NCBI GenBank assembly: GCA_024234975.1
Contig: JACKNH010000009.1
Span: 62,001 to 126,000 of the forward strand
Origin: Gammaproteobacteria bacterium
Lineage (GTDB): Bacteria; Pseudomonadota; Gammaproteobacteria; Ga0077536
Length of the DNA stretch: 64,000 bases
Direction: 5' to 3'
A program made the position numbers and the translations under genes. The notes beneath the pieces were generated by a model. That model worked only from the letters and a program-made list of their open reading frames with translations, searched no databases and had not been told where the DNA came from. How positions within the stretch are numbered: the stretch's first letter is position 1; every line of letters starts with the position of its first letter. Shown piece by piece: positions 36,971 to 46,556 of this stretch.

Positions 36971-38716
36971 ATGAAGGCGATTTTGCAAACGCTGCGTAGC
37001 CGGGCCGTATTCGCGCTGGTGACAGCCGGCGTCGTGCTGACCACATCCACTGCGGTTGAAGCTGCCGCGTTTAACGAGTATCGCCCCGCACCACAGTACG
37101 ACGAGGTGGACACCACGTCGCTCTACCTGCCGATGCGCGATGGCGTGCGGATTGCCTTGCAAATCATGCGCCCGGCGAAGAACGGCAAACCGGTGGATGG
37201 CAAATTCCCCGTCGTCTGGCAGGGTACGCTGGCGCTGCCCGGACCGCCGCGCCCGGCTGACCCGAATGCAGACCGCATACGCGCGGACTGGTCACGACTG
37301 GTGAATCACGGCTATGTTGTCGTGGATGTCGCGCGTCGCGCGCACGGGCCATCATTCGGCACCCGCCGCAGCTATCACGATCGCGAAGAGGCTTATGACG
37401 CCTACGAGATCACCGAGTGGCTGGCGAGTCAGCCGTGGTCAAATGGCAATGTCGGCATGCACGGCTGCTCGAACACCGGCGAAGCGGTCATGCACGCCAT
37501 CACCGTCGCGCCGCCACACCTCAAAGCGGCCTGGGCGGGATGTTTCTCGTGGACGAAGTACGACGCTGTCTTACGCGGCAGTGGCATCATCGCAAATTGG
37601 GGCTCCGGCCCCACGCGCTCCTATGAAGAGGACATGCAGACGCGCCCTGTGGATGGCGATGAATCGAAAACGCTGCTTGCGCAGGCGGTGAAGGAGCACG
37701 CTGAAAGCGTTGACCTGTATGCGCTGATGCAGACCATCCCCTACCGCGATTCATGGTCACCGCTGACACGCAGCCGCTTCGCTGTGGAAGGCAGCGCCGG
37801 CACCTATGCCGACCAGCTCAAGCGCGCCAACGTCGCGTTATATATCCAGGGCGGCTGGTACGACGATTTTCGCAAGGATGGATTTATCGCGCTCGCCAAC
37901 ATGCCGGACACCCGGCTGGTGATCGGCCCGTGGACGCACTGCGCCAACGACAATTTCGACCTCATCAGCGAATCGCTACGCTTCTATGACCACTATCTGA
38001 AGGGCATGACCACCGGCATCGAAGCCGACGATCCGATTCATTACTACGTGGTGGGCGCGCCAGAAGGCCAGCAATGGCAGGCCGCGAAGCAATGGCCATC
38101 GGTCAAGGACAACGGCCTCAATTTTTATCTCGGCAAAGGCAAGCTGCAACCCAAAGCACCCAGGGCCGGCAAGCAGACGTTCGTTGCAGACTACGACGTC
38201 ACCTGCGGCGCCGAAGATGGCAAGAACGCCGTACTCCGCCAGCCCTGCCACCCAACCAGAGGCGCCGCTACCTTCACCGGCCCGATATTGAAACAAGCCA
38301 CGGAAATCACTGGCCACCCGGTCGTGAAACTCTGGGTTTCCTCCGCCAACACGCGAGACGCCCGCGTGTTCGTCTACCTGGAAGACGTCGCCCCCGACGG
38401 CACCATCACCGCACTGACCGACGGCCGCCAGCTGTTATCACTGCGCAAACTATCCACCCCACCCTGGGCCTATTACGACCTGCCGTGGAAACGCAGCTAC
38501 CGAGAGGACAGCCAACCGCTGATTGCCAATGAACCCGTCGAAGTCGCCATCGACATGCTGCCGATTTCCTACGTCTTCCAGGCCGGCCACCGGATGCAGG
38601 TGACCGTCTCGGGGTCTGATCCGCGTGAGCGGTTGAGGACTGAGGCGGATGCGCCGGAACTGACAGTGCATTATGGGAAGGGGATGGTGTCTGAGGTGAA
38701 TCTGCCGGTGCGGTGA
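36971..38716 (+). CDS. Secreted CocE/NonD-family hydrolase
   Basis: This 581-residue protein has the CocE/NonD architecture: signal peptide (about 1-34), an alpha/beta hydrolase core and a C-terminal jelly-roll domain. The catalytic Ser is in MHGCSNTG (S167), and GPWTHCAND carries the likely His. YLPMRDGVRIALQI is the typical N-terminal strand pair. ATG 36971 follows GGAG. The family includes cocaine esterase, X-prolyl dipeptidases and cephalosporin acylases, so specificity cannot be assigned. It is probably co-transcribed with the tannase-family gene upstream. Confidence 0.9.
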   Translation: MKAILQTLRSRAVFALVTAGVVLTTSTAVEAAAFNEYRPAPQYDEVDTTSLYLPMRDGVRIALQIMRPAKNGKPVDGKFPVVWQGTLALPGPPRPADPNADRIRADWSRLVNHGYVVVDVARRAHGPSFGTRRSYHDREEAYDAYEITEWLASQPWSNGNVGMHGCSNTGEAVMHAITVAPPHLKAAWAGCFSWTKYDAVLRGSGIIANWGSGPTRSYEEDMQTRPVDGDESKTLLAQAVKEHAESVDLYALMQTIPYRDSWSPLTRSRFAVEGSAGTYADQLKRANVALYIQGGWYDDFRKDGFIALANMPDTRLVIGPWTHCANDNFDLISESLRFYDHYLKGMTTGIEADDPIHYYVVGAPEGQQWQAAKQWPSVKDNGLNFYLGKGKLQPKAPRAGKQTFVADYDVTCGAEDGKNAVLRQPCHPTRGAATFTGPILKQATEITGHPVVKLWVSSANTRDARVFVYLEDVAPDGTITALTDGRQLLSLRKLSTPPWAYYDLPWKRSYREDSQPLIANEPVEVAIDMLPISYVFQAGHRMQVTVSGSDPRERLRTEADAPELTVHYGKGMVSEVNLPVR

Positions 38717-38803
38717 GTGGCCTGGGATCAATCTCGCCATGATGCATGGATTACGTGGCTCGGAGAAAGTCCTGCGTATGACACGATGCAATGACCAGCC
38801 TCA

Positions 38804-39268
38804 ATGAATCACGCCCCAACCGGATATGTTTGCCCGTTCTGCAGGATTGTCGCTGGCGACAGCGTCGTTAATGGTCACAGCGTTGATATGCTGTTAAAGG
38901 ATGACGATGTAACGGCCTTTATTTCCTTGCATCAGTGGCCGGCAAACAAAGGGCACGTACTCATCGTGCCCAATTTGCATTATGAGAACCTCTACGAGCT
39001 TCCTGAGCGCTATGGTGCCGCGATTCATCGCGCGGCAAGGACGATGGCATTTGCGCTCAAGCAGGCGTTCAACTGCGCCGGAATTTCCACCAGACAGCAC
39101 AATGAACCTGCAGGGAATCAGGACGTCTGGCACTATCACTTGCACGTGCTTCCACGCTTCCCCGATGACAACCTGTACGGTTGCCTGCCTTCATTGATCA
39201 GTACGGAGGAACGGGCGGAACAGGCGAGGCGGATACGGGAGGCGCTCGAAACACTCGATGAGCAGTGA
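38804..39268 (+). CDS. HIT family nucleotide-binding hydrolase
   Basis: This 154-residue cytoplasmic protein has the histidine triad as HYHLHV (H110, H112, H114). It also has the CPFCRI zinc motif near the start and NEPAGNQDVWHYH before the triad. HIT proteins hydrolyse or transfer nucleoside phosphoramidates or dinucleotides. It is a single gene with no obvious partner. Confidence 0.93.
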   Translation: MNHAPTGYVCPFCRIVAGDSVVNGHSVDMLLKDDDVTAFISLHQWPANKGHVLIVPNLHYENLYELPERYGAAIHRAARTMAFALKQAFNCAGISTRQHNEPAGNQDVWHYHLHVLPRFPDDNLYGCLPSLISTEERAEQARRIREALETLDEQ

Positions 39269-39456
39269 ATGTGGCGATGCTGAGTAACCGGGGATGGATA
39301 AATTCCTCCATCGGGTTGCGCACCCTTGATTCAAAGGGCGATGTCGCGCTCGGCGACAACCTTGGGGTTAATGCCGCCTTGCAGTTCCGTTCCTCCCTCC
39401 TCCAAGGTACATTGTCGCGCCAGCATTTGCGCTGCCACAAGTGAAACGGACACCCC

Positions 39457-39903
39457 ATGGAACAAGAAGCCAATATCGCCGCCATCGCCCACCTGATACA
39501 GCTTGCCGTTGCGCCGGTATTCCTGTTATCGGGGATTGGCGCGATGTTGGCGGTGATGACGACGCGGCTCGCGCGCATCATTGATCGCGCCAGGGTGTTG
39601 CAGGAACAGCGGGTACCCACGTTTGGTGATGAGCTGGTGGTGTTGTCAGCGCGTGCGCGAACCATCGGCATTTCGATTGCGCTATGTACGATCACCGCGC
39701 TGCTGATATGTGCGGTGATCTGCATGATCTTTCTGAGCTCGTTTCTCAGTTTCAATCCATCGTTGATTGTCGCGATACTGTTTATCACTGCGATGGTGAC
39801 GTTCATCTGCGGTCTGCTGGCGTTGCTGCGTGAGATATTTCTCGGCACTTCCAATATACGGTCGTGGTTGCAGGAGACTGGCGAATCCAAACCATCCAGG
39901 TAG
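39457..39903 (+). CDS. DUF2721 membrane protein
   Basis: This 148-residue inner-membrane protein matches DUF2721. One transmembrane segment is near residues 14-36, followed by the conserved TTRLARIIDRAR, and two more occupy residues about 68-125. No catalytic or transport motif is visible. It lies alone; function unknown. Confidence 0.85.
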   Translation: MEQEANIAAIAHLIQLAVAPVFLLSGIGAMLAVMTTRLARIIDRARVLQEQRVPTFGDELVVLSARARTIGISIALCTITALLICAVICMIFLSSFLSFNPSLIVAILFITAMVTFICGLLALLREIFLGTSNIRSWLQETGESKPSR

Positions 39904-40239
39904 AGTTGTCAGGTGCGAAAGAGCTGCCTGCGGCACCGGCCCGGTAGCGCGGTGGAACAAGTCGCTCCCAGCGGAATCAATCATTCAACATCCGGGGCAG
40001 TTCTGGCTGCTCACGACAACCTTCTGCACACCATGGCTAACGCTCAACGCAAAACGGTGACTGCAGTGACTGCGGAACGAAAATCCGGCACGTCCCGCGG
40101 GTCGCACGGAAATCTGCGGTGAACGGCGCGGCACGACTGAACAGCAATGTATCGCGCTCGGAAATCCTGTAACTCGCCCCCGGATCCCGCGATATTGTGC
40201 CAACATTGCCGTGAGCAACGAAACCGAGGTCATCACGTC
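39904..40239. other. 336-nt gap, no supported gene
   Basis: Short open frames occur, but none has a ribosome site with a recognisable product. The right part presumably carries the promoter of the intradiol-type dioxygenase. I see no convincing hairpin or repeat. Confidence 0.4.
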
Positions 40240-41238
40240 ATGCGCAAAGCCATTATCTCCCTGTTCCTGCTCGTTGCGGCGTGCTGTACATCCGCCGCGG
40301 AGCCGCCCACGTTCACTTTCGATATCCGCATCAACATCGCCGACGACCACGAGGTGCATCTCGCGGCGACGGTACCGGACCGCACATCGCATCAATTGCA
40401 GGTGAATGATGACCTCGGACTGGAGTTGCGCGTCGAAGCCCCCGCGTCGGACCGAAGATGGTTGACCGCGGCGCTGACGGATCGCAACAGCGAAGTCCGC
40501 AAACGATTCGTGTTGATGGATTGGCCATTGCGCGACCAGGCGTTATGGCAACCGCAGTGGATATCTTTCAGCGTATGCGGCGACCGCTACATCATGTTGC
40601 AAGGCGCCGCGCCGGGTCGATGCGCGGATTTGCAGCCGATGGCCACGGCGGACCGGATGGTCGGGGCTTGCGGCACGCGCGGCTTTTTATGCTTCGGTCC
40701 ATATGAAGCGATGCCCGCGAAGATTGAATCGTCAGCACGCCTCGCACCGAGCAGCGAACCCGGCGTACCACTGCGTGTCCGCGGGCGGGTGATCGGGCCC
40801 GATGGTCGGCCTCGGGCCGGTGTCATCGTCTATGGATATCAGACTGATCAACATGGCATCTATCCACCGGTCGTACCGCCGCGTTCCAGCGTTTCAAATT
40901 TTCACGGCCGTCTGCGCGGCTGGGTTAAAACCGACGCCAACGGTCGCTACATGTTCGATACGATTCGTCCGGGCAGCTATGGCGGCAATCCCGAACACAT
41001 TCACATGCACATCATCGAACCGGGTTGCGCCACCTACATCATCGATGATCTGAACTTCGAAGGTGATCCCAACCTGCTGGCTCTTACGCCTGAACAGCTC
41101 CGGATCATGACGCCCGGCCACGGCGGTTCCGGAGTGACGCAACTGCGCCAACGCGGCGCCGGTTGGGAAGTGACCCGCGACATCCATCTCGGTGCGGGAA
41201 TTGCGGATTACGTGGCCTGCGGTGCCGCTACCCCTTGA
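40240..41238 (+). CDS. Exported intradiol ring-cleavage dioxygenase-like protein
   Basis: This 332-residue exported protein has a signal peptide with a lipobox-like AACC and then an unassigned N-terminal half with CGDRYIM and GRCADL. A C-terminal intradiol dioxygenase fold starts about residue 180: VRGRVIGPDGRPRAGVIVYGYQ, IYPP, IRPGSYGG and EHIHMHI. Intradiol enzymes use Fe(III) bound by two Tyr and two His to open catechol-type rings. The HIHMHI segment and the two flanking Tyr regions fit, but the order cannot be proved by eye. Export and a long N-terminal domain set it apart from cytosolic PcaGH. The ATG follows GAGG. Confidence 0.8.
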   Translation: MRKAIISLFLLVAACCTSAAEPPTFTFDIRINIADDHEVHLAATVPDRTSHQLQVNDDLGLELRVEAPASDRRWLTAALTDRNSEVRKRFVLMDWPLRDQALWQPQWISFSVCGDRYIMLQGAAPGRCADLQPMATADRMVGACGTRGFLCFGPYEAMPAKIESSARLAPSSEPGVPLRVRGRVIGPDGRPRAGVIVYGYQTDQHGIYPPVVPPRSSVSNFHGRLRGWVKTDANGRYMFDTIRPGSYGGNPEHIHMHIIEPGCATYIIDDLNFEGDPNLLALTPEQLRIMTPGHGGSGVTQLRQRGAGWEVTRDIHLGAGIADYVACGAATP

Positions 41239-41285
41239 GGTGCCGACGTCGTCTCATTGCGCGAGCCGGCGATGACAGCGCAATT

Positions 41286-41939
41286 TCATGAGGAGACGAT
41301 CCACTTTTTCAAGCGATGCCATCCGACCATTACCGAGCCGAACAGCACCCATGCCGGCGGCAGCGGGACGACAGTGACCGGTGGCGCAGAGCTGATGGCG
41401 CCCACAGCATCGATATCTGCTTCGCCGAACGGTGCGCCTGACTGATTGGGCGGAACATCGCTGAGACGCACATAAATGTATTGCACGCCATACTGCACCC
41501 GCGGATTGGCATCTATATCAATGCTGGTGGGTTGCCCCTGCACATTACCCAGATCAATCCAGTCGTTGCCATCCGCCGAGATGGCGACATTGAATATTTC
41601 GGTGACTGTGCCGACCTCGAAAACATGCAGGTCGGGCCAGGCATCACCGGACGCAGTGAGCGAGTTATCGGTGAACTGCAACGTCAGTATGCCGCCATCG
41701 CCCAGCGAAACGACATCACCCGGGCCGGTACCTGGCCCGTCGTCAGGGGGGCCCAATGCCGCGACAGGGTCGTCCCAGCCACCGCCGAATGTCACATCAA
41801 GACCCGGACGGTATGCCACCACACTGTCGGCAAATGAAACCTCGCCGGCGGGAAAATCGATACCACCATAGACCGTGGCACTGACCGGGCCTGCACCCAA
41901 CAGGACAAATAGTGATACGTACAGATATCTGACAGTCAT
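41286..41939 (-). CDS. PEP-CTERM-type exported protein
   Basis: This 217-residue protein has an N-terminal signal (MTVRYLYVSLFVLLGAG...) and a C-terminal sorting tail VPLPPAWVLFGS followed by a hydrophobic stretch and basic residues (RLKKW). This is the VPLP variant of PEP-CTERM, recognised by an exosortase (EpsH/XrtA). The middle is acidic and Gly-rich with FTDNSLTASGDAWPDLHVFE, a beta-rich surface domain. ATG 41939 follows GGGAGAG. No exosortase gene is in the window. It is probably associated with envelope polysaccharide. Confidence 0.8.
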   Translation of the reverse strand: MTVRYLYVSLFVLLGAGPVSATVYGGIDFPAGEVSFADSVVAYRPGLDVTFGGGWDDPVAALGPPDDGPGTGPGDVVSLGDGGILTLQFTDNSLTASGDAWPDLHVFEVGTVTEIFNVAISADGNDWIDLGNVQGQPTSIDIDANPRVQYGVQYIYVRLSDVPPNQSGAPFGEADIDAVGAISSAPPVTVVPLPPAWVLFGSVMVGWHRLKKWIVSS

Positions 41940-42217
41940 ACTCGCTCTCCCAGGCCTCGGCATCGCTTTGCACTTTGCTTGTGTAGTCAATGGTAGACCA
42001 CGAAGCTGCGACCTTGAATGTTTCCGCTGTCATAAACGCTGTTCGTTCACTCAGGACCGTACTGCAGCACGGATGCGGTGACCATTCCGATATTCCAGCG
42101 TCCCCTCGCGGATAACGTCGCAGCCCTTACCCGCCGCCACCTTTCGTGCAGTATCATCACCTGCCCGCCAGGCGCACCTCGCGCCCGGACTATCAGCCAT
42201 CTGGAGTCAATGAATTC

Positions 42218-43207
42218 ATGTCCACACCCGCCGAACAGGTCTTGTTCCTATCCACGGCCTACTGGGCCTCGCGTGCCCTGCATGTCATCGCCCAGAGTGG
42301 CGTCGCCGACGTACTCGCAGACGAACCGCGGACCGCCGCTGCGATGGCGGCCGAAATCGGCGCGGACCCGCTGGCACTGCACCGCCTTCTGAGGGCGTTG
42401 GCAAGCCATGGCATCTTCGAGTTGAACAACGGGTACTTTTCACATAACGAATGCTCCCGACTGCTGCGATCCGACGTCAAGGATTCGATGCGTGCTCGAG
42501 CAGTGATGGATGGTCTGCCCGTTCACTGGAATGCTTACGGCGCACTGGGCGATTCATTGCGGACCGGGAGACCGGCTGTTGAAGGCATCATCGAGGAGCC
42601 CAACTTCTTTGCCTACCTGGGCAACCATCCGGATGAGGCGAGTATCTTCGCCGGCGCGATGGCGGGCAAATCGATCAGCCAGATTCGTGAAGTGCTGGCC
42701 GCCTGTGATTTCAGCAGCTTTAACACCATTGGCGATATCGGCGGCAGCACCGGCCACCTGCTGCACGCCATCCTTGACGCCTACCCTGCCGCTGCTGGCA
42801 TGCTGTTCGAACTGCCGGAGATCATCGCCGAGGCCCGCAATAACCCGCACCCTCGCATCAGTTATGTCGCCGGCAGTTTCTTCACAGATGCCATTCCACC
42901 CTGCGATGCCTACCTGCTGATGATGGTATTGCACGACTGGTCCGACGAGGAGTCGATCACCATACTGCGGAATATCAGGAAGAACGCGCCCGCCAACGCG
43001 AAAGTGCTGCTGGTGGAAGGCATTGTCGACGAGTCGGTGAAGGACAATTACATCCTCGATATCGACATCGAAATGATGGCGCTGACCACCGGCCGCGAGC
43101 GCACGGAAGCCGAGTGGACTACTGTGCTGGAAGCCGCCGGCTTCAAGCTGCAACGCATCACCCGCCTGGCGCACTGGACGGGAATCATCGAGGCGGTCAG
43201 CACTTGA
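42218..43207 (+). CDS. SAM-dependent O-methyltransferase (family 2)
   Basis: This 329-residue cytoplasmic enzyme has an N-terminal dimerisation winged-helix domain (LLRALASHGIFEL) and a C-terminal SAM domain. The SAM loop is DIGGSTG (173-179), and the catalytic His is in LHDWSDE (H239). The family methylates hydroxyls of aromatic or polyketide compounds. ATG 42218 follows GGAG. The context contains aromatic-compound enzymes, but no operon partner is adjacent. The substrate is unknown. Confidence 0.9.
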   Translation: MSTPAEQVLFLSTAYWASRALHVIAQSGVADVLADEPRTAAAMAAEIGADPLALHRLLRALASHGIFELNNGYFSHNECSRLLRSDVKDSMRARAVMDGLPVHWNAYGALGDSLRTGRPAVEGIIEEPNFFAYLGNHPDEASIFAGAMAGKSISQIREVLAACDFSSFNTIGDIGGSTGHLLHAILDAYPAAAGMLFELPEIIAEARNNPHPRISYVAGSFFTDAIPPCDAYLLMMVLHDWSDEESITILRNIRKNAPANAKVLLVEGIVDESVKDNYILDIDIEMMALTTGRERTEAEWTTVLEAAGFKLQRITRLAHWTGIIEAVST

Positions 43208-43305
43208 CAGGCCCCGGACACTGCTGTCGCAGCCTCCAGTAGCGGACCATCCGAAATGCGATTGGCGTTAACATTCCACACACGCATAGCGATGAGTCGT
43301 TAAAG

Positions 43306-43734
43306 ATGAACATAGACAAAGCACTGTACGATCGCGTTCTCGGGCTGGCCTGGGAATTATCAGACGCAGGCGAAAAGGACGACGAAGCCGTCTTTCGTAA
43401 GAAGTTCGCGGAACTGGAAACAGTGTGCGCGGACGCCATGGCGTCGGATGCCGCGCACCCGTTCTTTCTCGAGACACTCGCCGACTTCACCATGGTCGAT
43501 GAAGAAGCCGTGCAGCTCTACGAGGAAGCCCTGGACCTGGCTGCCGAAATGGGACTGCGCGATGACGCAGCTTCCCTGTACCTCGCCATCGCCGAGCGGT
43601 GCCTTGAACTTGGCGACGCTGAAGACGCACTGGCCTATGCCAGACAGGGTCATAGCATCGCGCAGGAATTGAATGATGCGGCACTGCTGAGCGAAGCCAC
43701 GGATCTGGTCAGCCGGATCGAGCAATCCAACTGA
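43306..43734 (+). CDS. TPR-like cytoplasmic protein
   Basis: This 142-residue acidic, all-helical protein has repeating helix pairs such as AVQLYEEALDLAAEMG and DAASLYLAIAERCLELGD, compatible with two to three TPR-like repeats. No signal and no catalytic motif are present. It precedes the outer-membrane barrel gene by 106 nt. The function is not recognised. Confidence 0.7.
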   Translation: MNIDKALYDRVLGLAWELSDAGEKDDEAVFRKKFAELETVCADAMASDAAHPFFLETLADFTMVDEEAVQLYEEALDLAAEMGLRDDAASLYLAIAERCLELGDAEDALAYARQGHSIAQELNDAALLSEATDLVSRIEQSN

Positions 43735-43840
43735 GACATGTTTCCGTTGCGACATGGATAGGCGCCATACCATCAGTTGTCTTGCCAGGCGGTAGCGGGT
43801 AGCCTTCGAGCTCAGCCGGCTGGCGGCTTGGGAGTACAGG

Positions 43841-44962
43841 ATGAGACTTCGCAATTGCGTTTGGACGGCCGCTGTGCTGCTCGCCATCAGCATCAGTCAT
43901 TCGGATGCACAACAGGCGGAGGAGTCCTCGGTCCGGTTCCGCCAATGTCGCGTGGACAATCTTGGTGACTGTCTGAACGGCGTGGCGACCGGCGTCTCAA
44001 CTCCGGATTCGGTTCGTTCACTCAGCAACCGAACGGCCCGCACGCTGCGTCGTGAAACGCAGGAAGACACTGCTCTCGCGCTACATGGTGGCGCCGTGCA
44101 ATCCACTGTGCTGGCCGCAGGCGATGGTCCGGGCTTCACCCAACTTTGGTCAAACTACAACCATGTCGACCAGCGCAGTGACTTCGTCAACGCGCGCAAC
44201 GAAAGCCTGGGATTCGATTCGTCACTGAATTCAGGCATCGTCGGCGCGCATCGTTTATTTGCAGAGCGCTGGCTGCTCGGCGCAGCCATCGGCTACGACG
44301 ATATGTCCATCAGCACGGCCTTCAATGGTGGCAAGTCCAACGCGGAAGCGATTATGGTTACGCCGTATATCGCCTGGCTGGTCAGCGATCACATCAGTAT
44401 CGACGCCAGCTACGGCTACACCTGGCTGGATTACGAACAACACCGTATCGCGCCCGACAACGGCTCGCCCATCGACTCCACGTTCGATGGCGCGCGCTGG
44501 TTTCTGAGCGCCAACCTGGCAGGGGCCTGGCAGGTCAATGAATGGCAGCTGGGTGCACGCATCGGCTACCTGTATGTTCGGGAAACGCACGATGCCTATG
44601 TCGAGCAGACGCGTGCGGGCTCGCCGGTCAGCACCCGCTTGTGGACGGTGGATCAACGCCGGGTCACGCTTTCTCAAATCAATTTCGGCGCCGATATTGC
44701 GCGGACCTTCGAAAAATTTGAACCGTTCGCCTACGCGGTCTACCGCAATGATCTTTCGCGCAGCGAAGGCCAGGATGCCGGTGGCCTGCCGGAAGATCTC
44801 GGTGCGGTCCGGTCCGCTGACGACGACGAGTTCGAACTCGGGTTCGGCCTGCGCATGCGCGGCGAATCCGCCTGGAGTTCGGCGGTGGAGTTCAGCAGGA
44901 TTTTCAGTCGCACTGATTACGCCAGTTGGACGGCGGGTGCGACATTGCGCTACGACTTCTAG
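43841..44962 (+). CDS. Outer-membrane beta-barrel (autotransporter-like) protein
   Basis: This 373-residue protein has a signal (about 1-23, ending SDAQ) and a C-terminal barrel of alternating residues in strands such as FGADIARTFEKFEPFAYAVY and EFELGFGLRMRGE. It ends in LRYDF; a terminal aromatic residue is the BAM recognition mark. The short N-terminal part has two Cys (CRVDNLGDC). The size fits a stand-alone autotransporter beta domain without a large passenger. ATG 43841 follows GGGAG. The role is unknown. Confidence 0.82.
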   Translation: MRLRNCVWTAAVLLAISISHSDAQQAEESSVRFRQCRVDNLGDCLNGVATGVSTPDSVRSLSNRTARTLRRETQEDTALALHGGAVQSTVLAAGDGPGFTQLWSNYNHVDQRSDFVNARNESLGFDSSLNSGIVGAHRLFAERWLLGAAIGYDDMSISTAFNGGKSNAEAIMVTPYIAWLVSDHISIDASYGYTWLDYEQHRIAPDNGSPIDSTFDGARWFLSANLAGAWQVNEWQLGARIGYLYVRETHDAYVEQTRAGSPVSTRLWTVDQRRVTLSQINFGADIARTFEKFEPFAYAVYRNDLSRSEGQDAGGLPEDLGAVRSADDDEFELGFGLRMRGESAWSSAVEFSRIFSRTDYASWTAGATLRYDF

Positions 44963-45276
44963 GCGGTCGCCGAAGCCCGCCTTGCTTGCGAAATCACAAC
45001 GGTGCTGCGTCGAATCAACCGGCCTGAACGCATGATGCAGAAGCTTGCAGGATACTCACCACAACTCCAGGGCAACCACGCAGCGTATTGGAACAGGATT
45101 CAACACCTGCGGTAATCACTACAATGTTTCCAGCACGGTGCGCGAACCCGACAGCTGTGCCGACACGCAGCAAAACCTTTGTAGTTTTGCATCTGTACCC
45201 CAGCCCCTGGACGGGTAGAATGGCGGCCAATTCATTGCGCTAACACAAACACCTTCCGTACTCGTCGGGCTGCCTT
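44963..45276. other. 314-nt gap, no supported gene
   Basis: A short inverted repeat AGGCGG/CCGCCT (44961-44982) overlaps the barrel stop and may aid termination. The rest has no supported open frame and probably contains the promoter of the trypsin-like gene. Confidence 0.4.
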
Positions 45277-46062
45277 ATGAACTGTGAATCGATTCTTCTG
45301 ACCACGACCCAGGTAAGCACATTCAGCGGCACTGCCTTGCTGTCGCGTGCCACCGGCTTCTTCTTCTCCCGCGACAACCGTCTGTATTGCATCACCAACC
45401 GGCATATCGTCATTGACGAAGCCGCCGGCCATCAGCCGGATCAGATTCAGATCATGCTGCATACCAACCGCGACAATGTCACCCAGACCATCGAGTTCGC
45501 CATCCCGCTCTATGACGCCAACGGCGGGCGCCGCTGGCGCGAGGCCAGTGACACCTCCGGTCTGGTTGATGTCGTGGCACTGCAGCTGAAGCCGGAGGAG
45601 TTTCCTGAAGGCGCGATCTACTATGCGTTCGACCACAACCACCTGCCGAAGGACATGGCGCGTATCGAAGTGGGTGAATCGATCAGGATCATCGGCTTTC
45701 CATTGAGCTTCAAGGATACGCTGCACGGCCTGCCCGTGATGCGCCACGCGATCATCGCTTCGTCTTTCAGCCTGCGCTTTCAGGGCCAGGGTTACTTCCT
45801 CACCGATTCGCTGCTCCACCGCGGCAGCAGCGGCTCGCCGGTGGTCATGCGCACTTCGAAAGCGCAGTCCGGTCGTACTGGGTTCCCATGGCGGCTGCTT
45901 GGGATACATTCCTCGCGTCTGGATGTCAGCAACCGGGATGTGATGGAAGACGAGCGGTTGAATCTGTTCACCGCGTGGTATTCCGACGTGCTGACAGTGC
46001 TCACGGAGGATGGCGCCAACGAAACGGCGGAGATGGAGCGCGTGGCGGTGGACTGCGACTAG
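45277..46062 (+). CDS. Trypsin-like serine protease without signal peptide
   Basis: This 261-residue chymotrypsin-fold protein has the complete triad: H43 in TNRHIV, D98 in GLVDVVAL and S185 in RGSSGSPV. No export signal is visible, so it is probably cytoplasmic, unlike DegP-type enzymes. It has no PDZ domain and ends about 65 residues after the GSSGSPV/RTGFPWRLLGIHSSR region. The GFPLSF segment is typical of trypsin-like domains in bacterial defence and stress proteins, but no defence neighbour is present. It is followed 71 nt later by a GFA gene. Its role is unknown. Confidence 0.85.
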   Translation: MNCESILLTTTQVSTFSGTALLSRATGFFFSRDNRLYCITNRHIVIDEAAGHQPDQIQIMLHTNRDNVTQTIEFAIPLYDANGGRRWREASDTSGLVDVVALQLKPEEFPEGAIYYAFDHNHLPKDMARIEVGESIRIIGFPLSFKDTLHGLPVMRHAIIASSFSLRFQGQGYFLTDSLLHRGSSGSPVVMRTSKAQSGRTGFPWRLLGIHSSRLDVSNRDVMEDERLNLFTAWYSDVLTVLTEDGANETAEMERVAVDCD

Positions 46063-46133
46063 CACGCCAGCATTTCGTACCCCGGCGGTGGCGGACGCAC
46101 AGCCCGAACCGCTGGAATCCAGGAGGACGCGAT

Positions 46134-46544
46134 ATGACCATTGCGGGTGGCTGTTACTGCGGCGCTTTGCGCTATGAAATCACCGGCGATTTTCCATGGC
46201 GCGCGCTTTGTCTGTGCAAGACCTGCCAGAAAATCTCCGGTGGCGCGGGCAATCTTTTCATCGGGATCGAAGCCAGACAGTTCCGCTACACGCAAGGCGA
46301 ACCCCGGACGTACCGCCGCGAAGGCGACGGCTTCATCCCCACGCGCGAATTCTGTGGTACCTGCGGCGTCCACATCGCCGGCAGGCTGATACAGATCCCC
46401 GAAGGTGTGGTGGTGAAGATTGGAACGCTGGATGATCCATCCGTTTTCGAAGGACCGGTCAGGGTATTCTGGACCCAGGACAAGCAGCCTTACCACTTGC
46501 TCCCTGCTGACGCCGAAATCTATGCGACCTTGCCCGGCCGCTAG
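46134..46544 (+). CDS. GFA family (glutathione-dependent formaldehyde-activating-like) protein
   Basis: This 136-residue cytoplasmic zinc protein fits the GFA/CENP-V family: CYCGALRYEI (C7, C9), CLCKTCQ (C26, C28, C31) and FCGTCG. These Cys bind two zinc ions. AGGAGG lies just before the ATG at 46134. Formaldehyde-glutathione activity is attested only for some members, so the name describes the fold. Confidence 0.9.
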   Translation: MTIAGGCYCGALRYEITGDFPWRALCLCKTCQKISGGAGNLFIGIEARQFRYTQGEPRTYRREGDGFIPTREFCGTCGVHIAGRLIQIPEGVVVKIGTLDDPSVFEGPVRVFWTQDKQPYHLLPADAEIYATLPGR

Positions 46545-46556
46545 CGGCAGCCGAGC

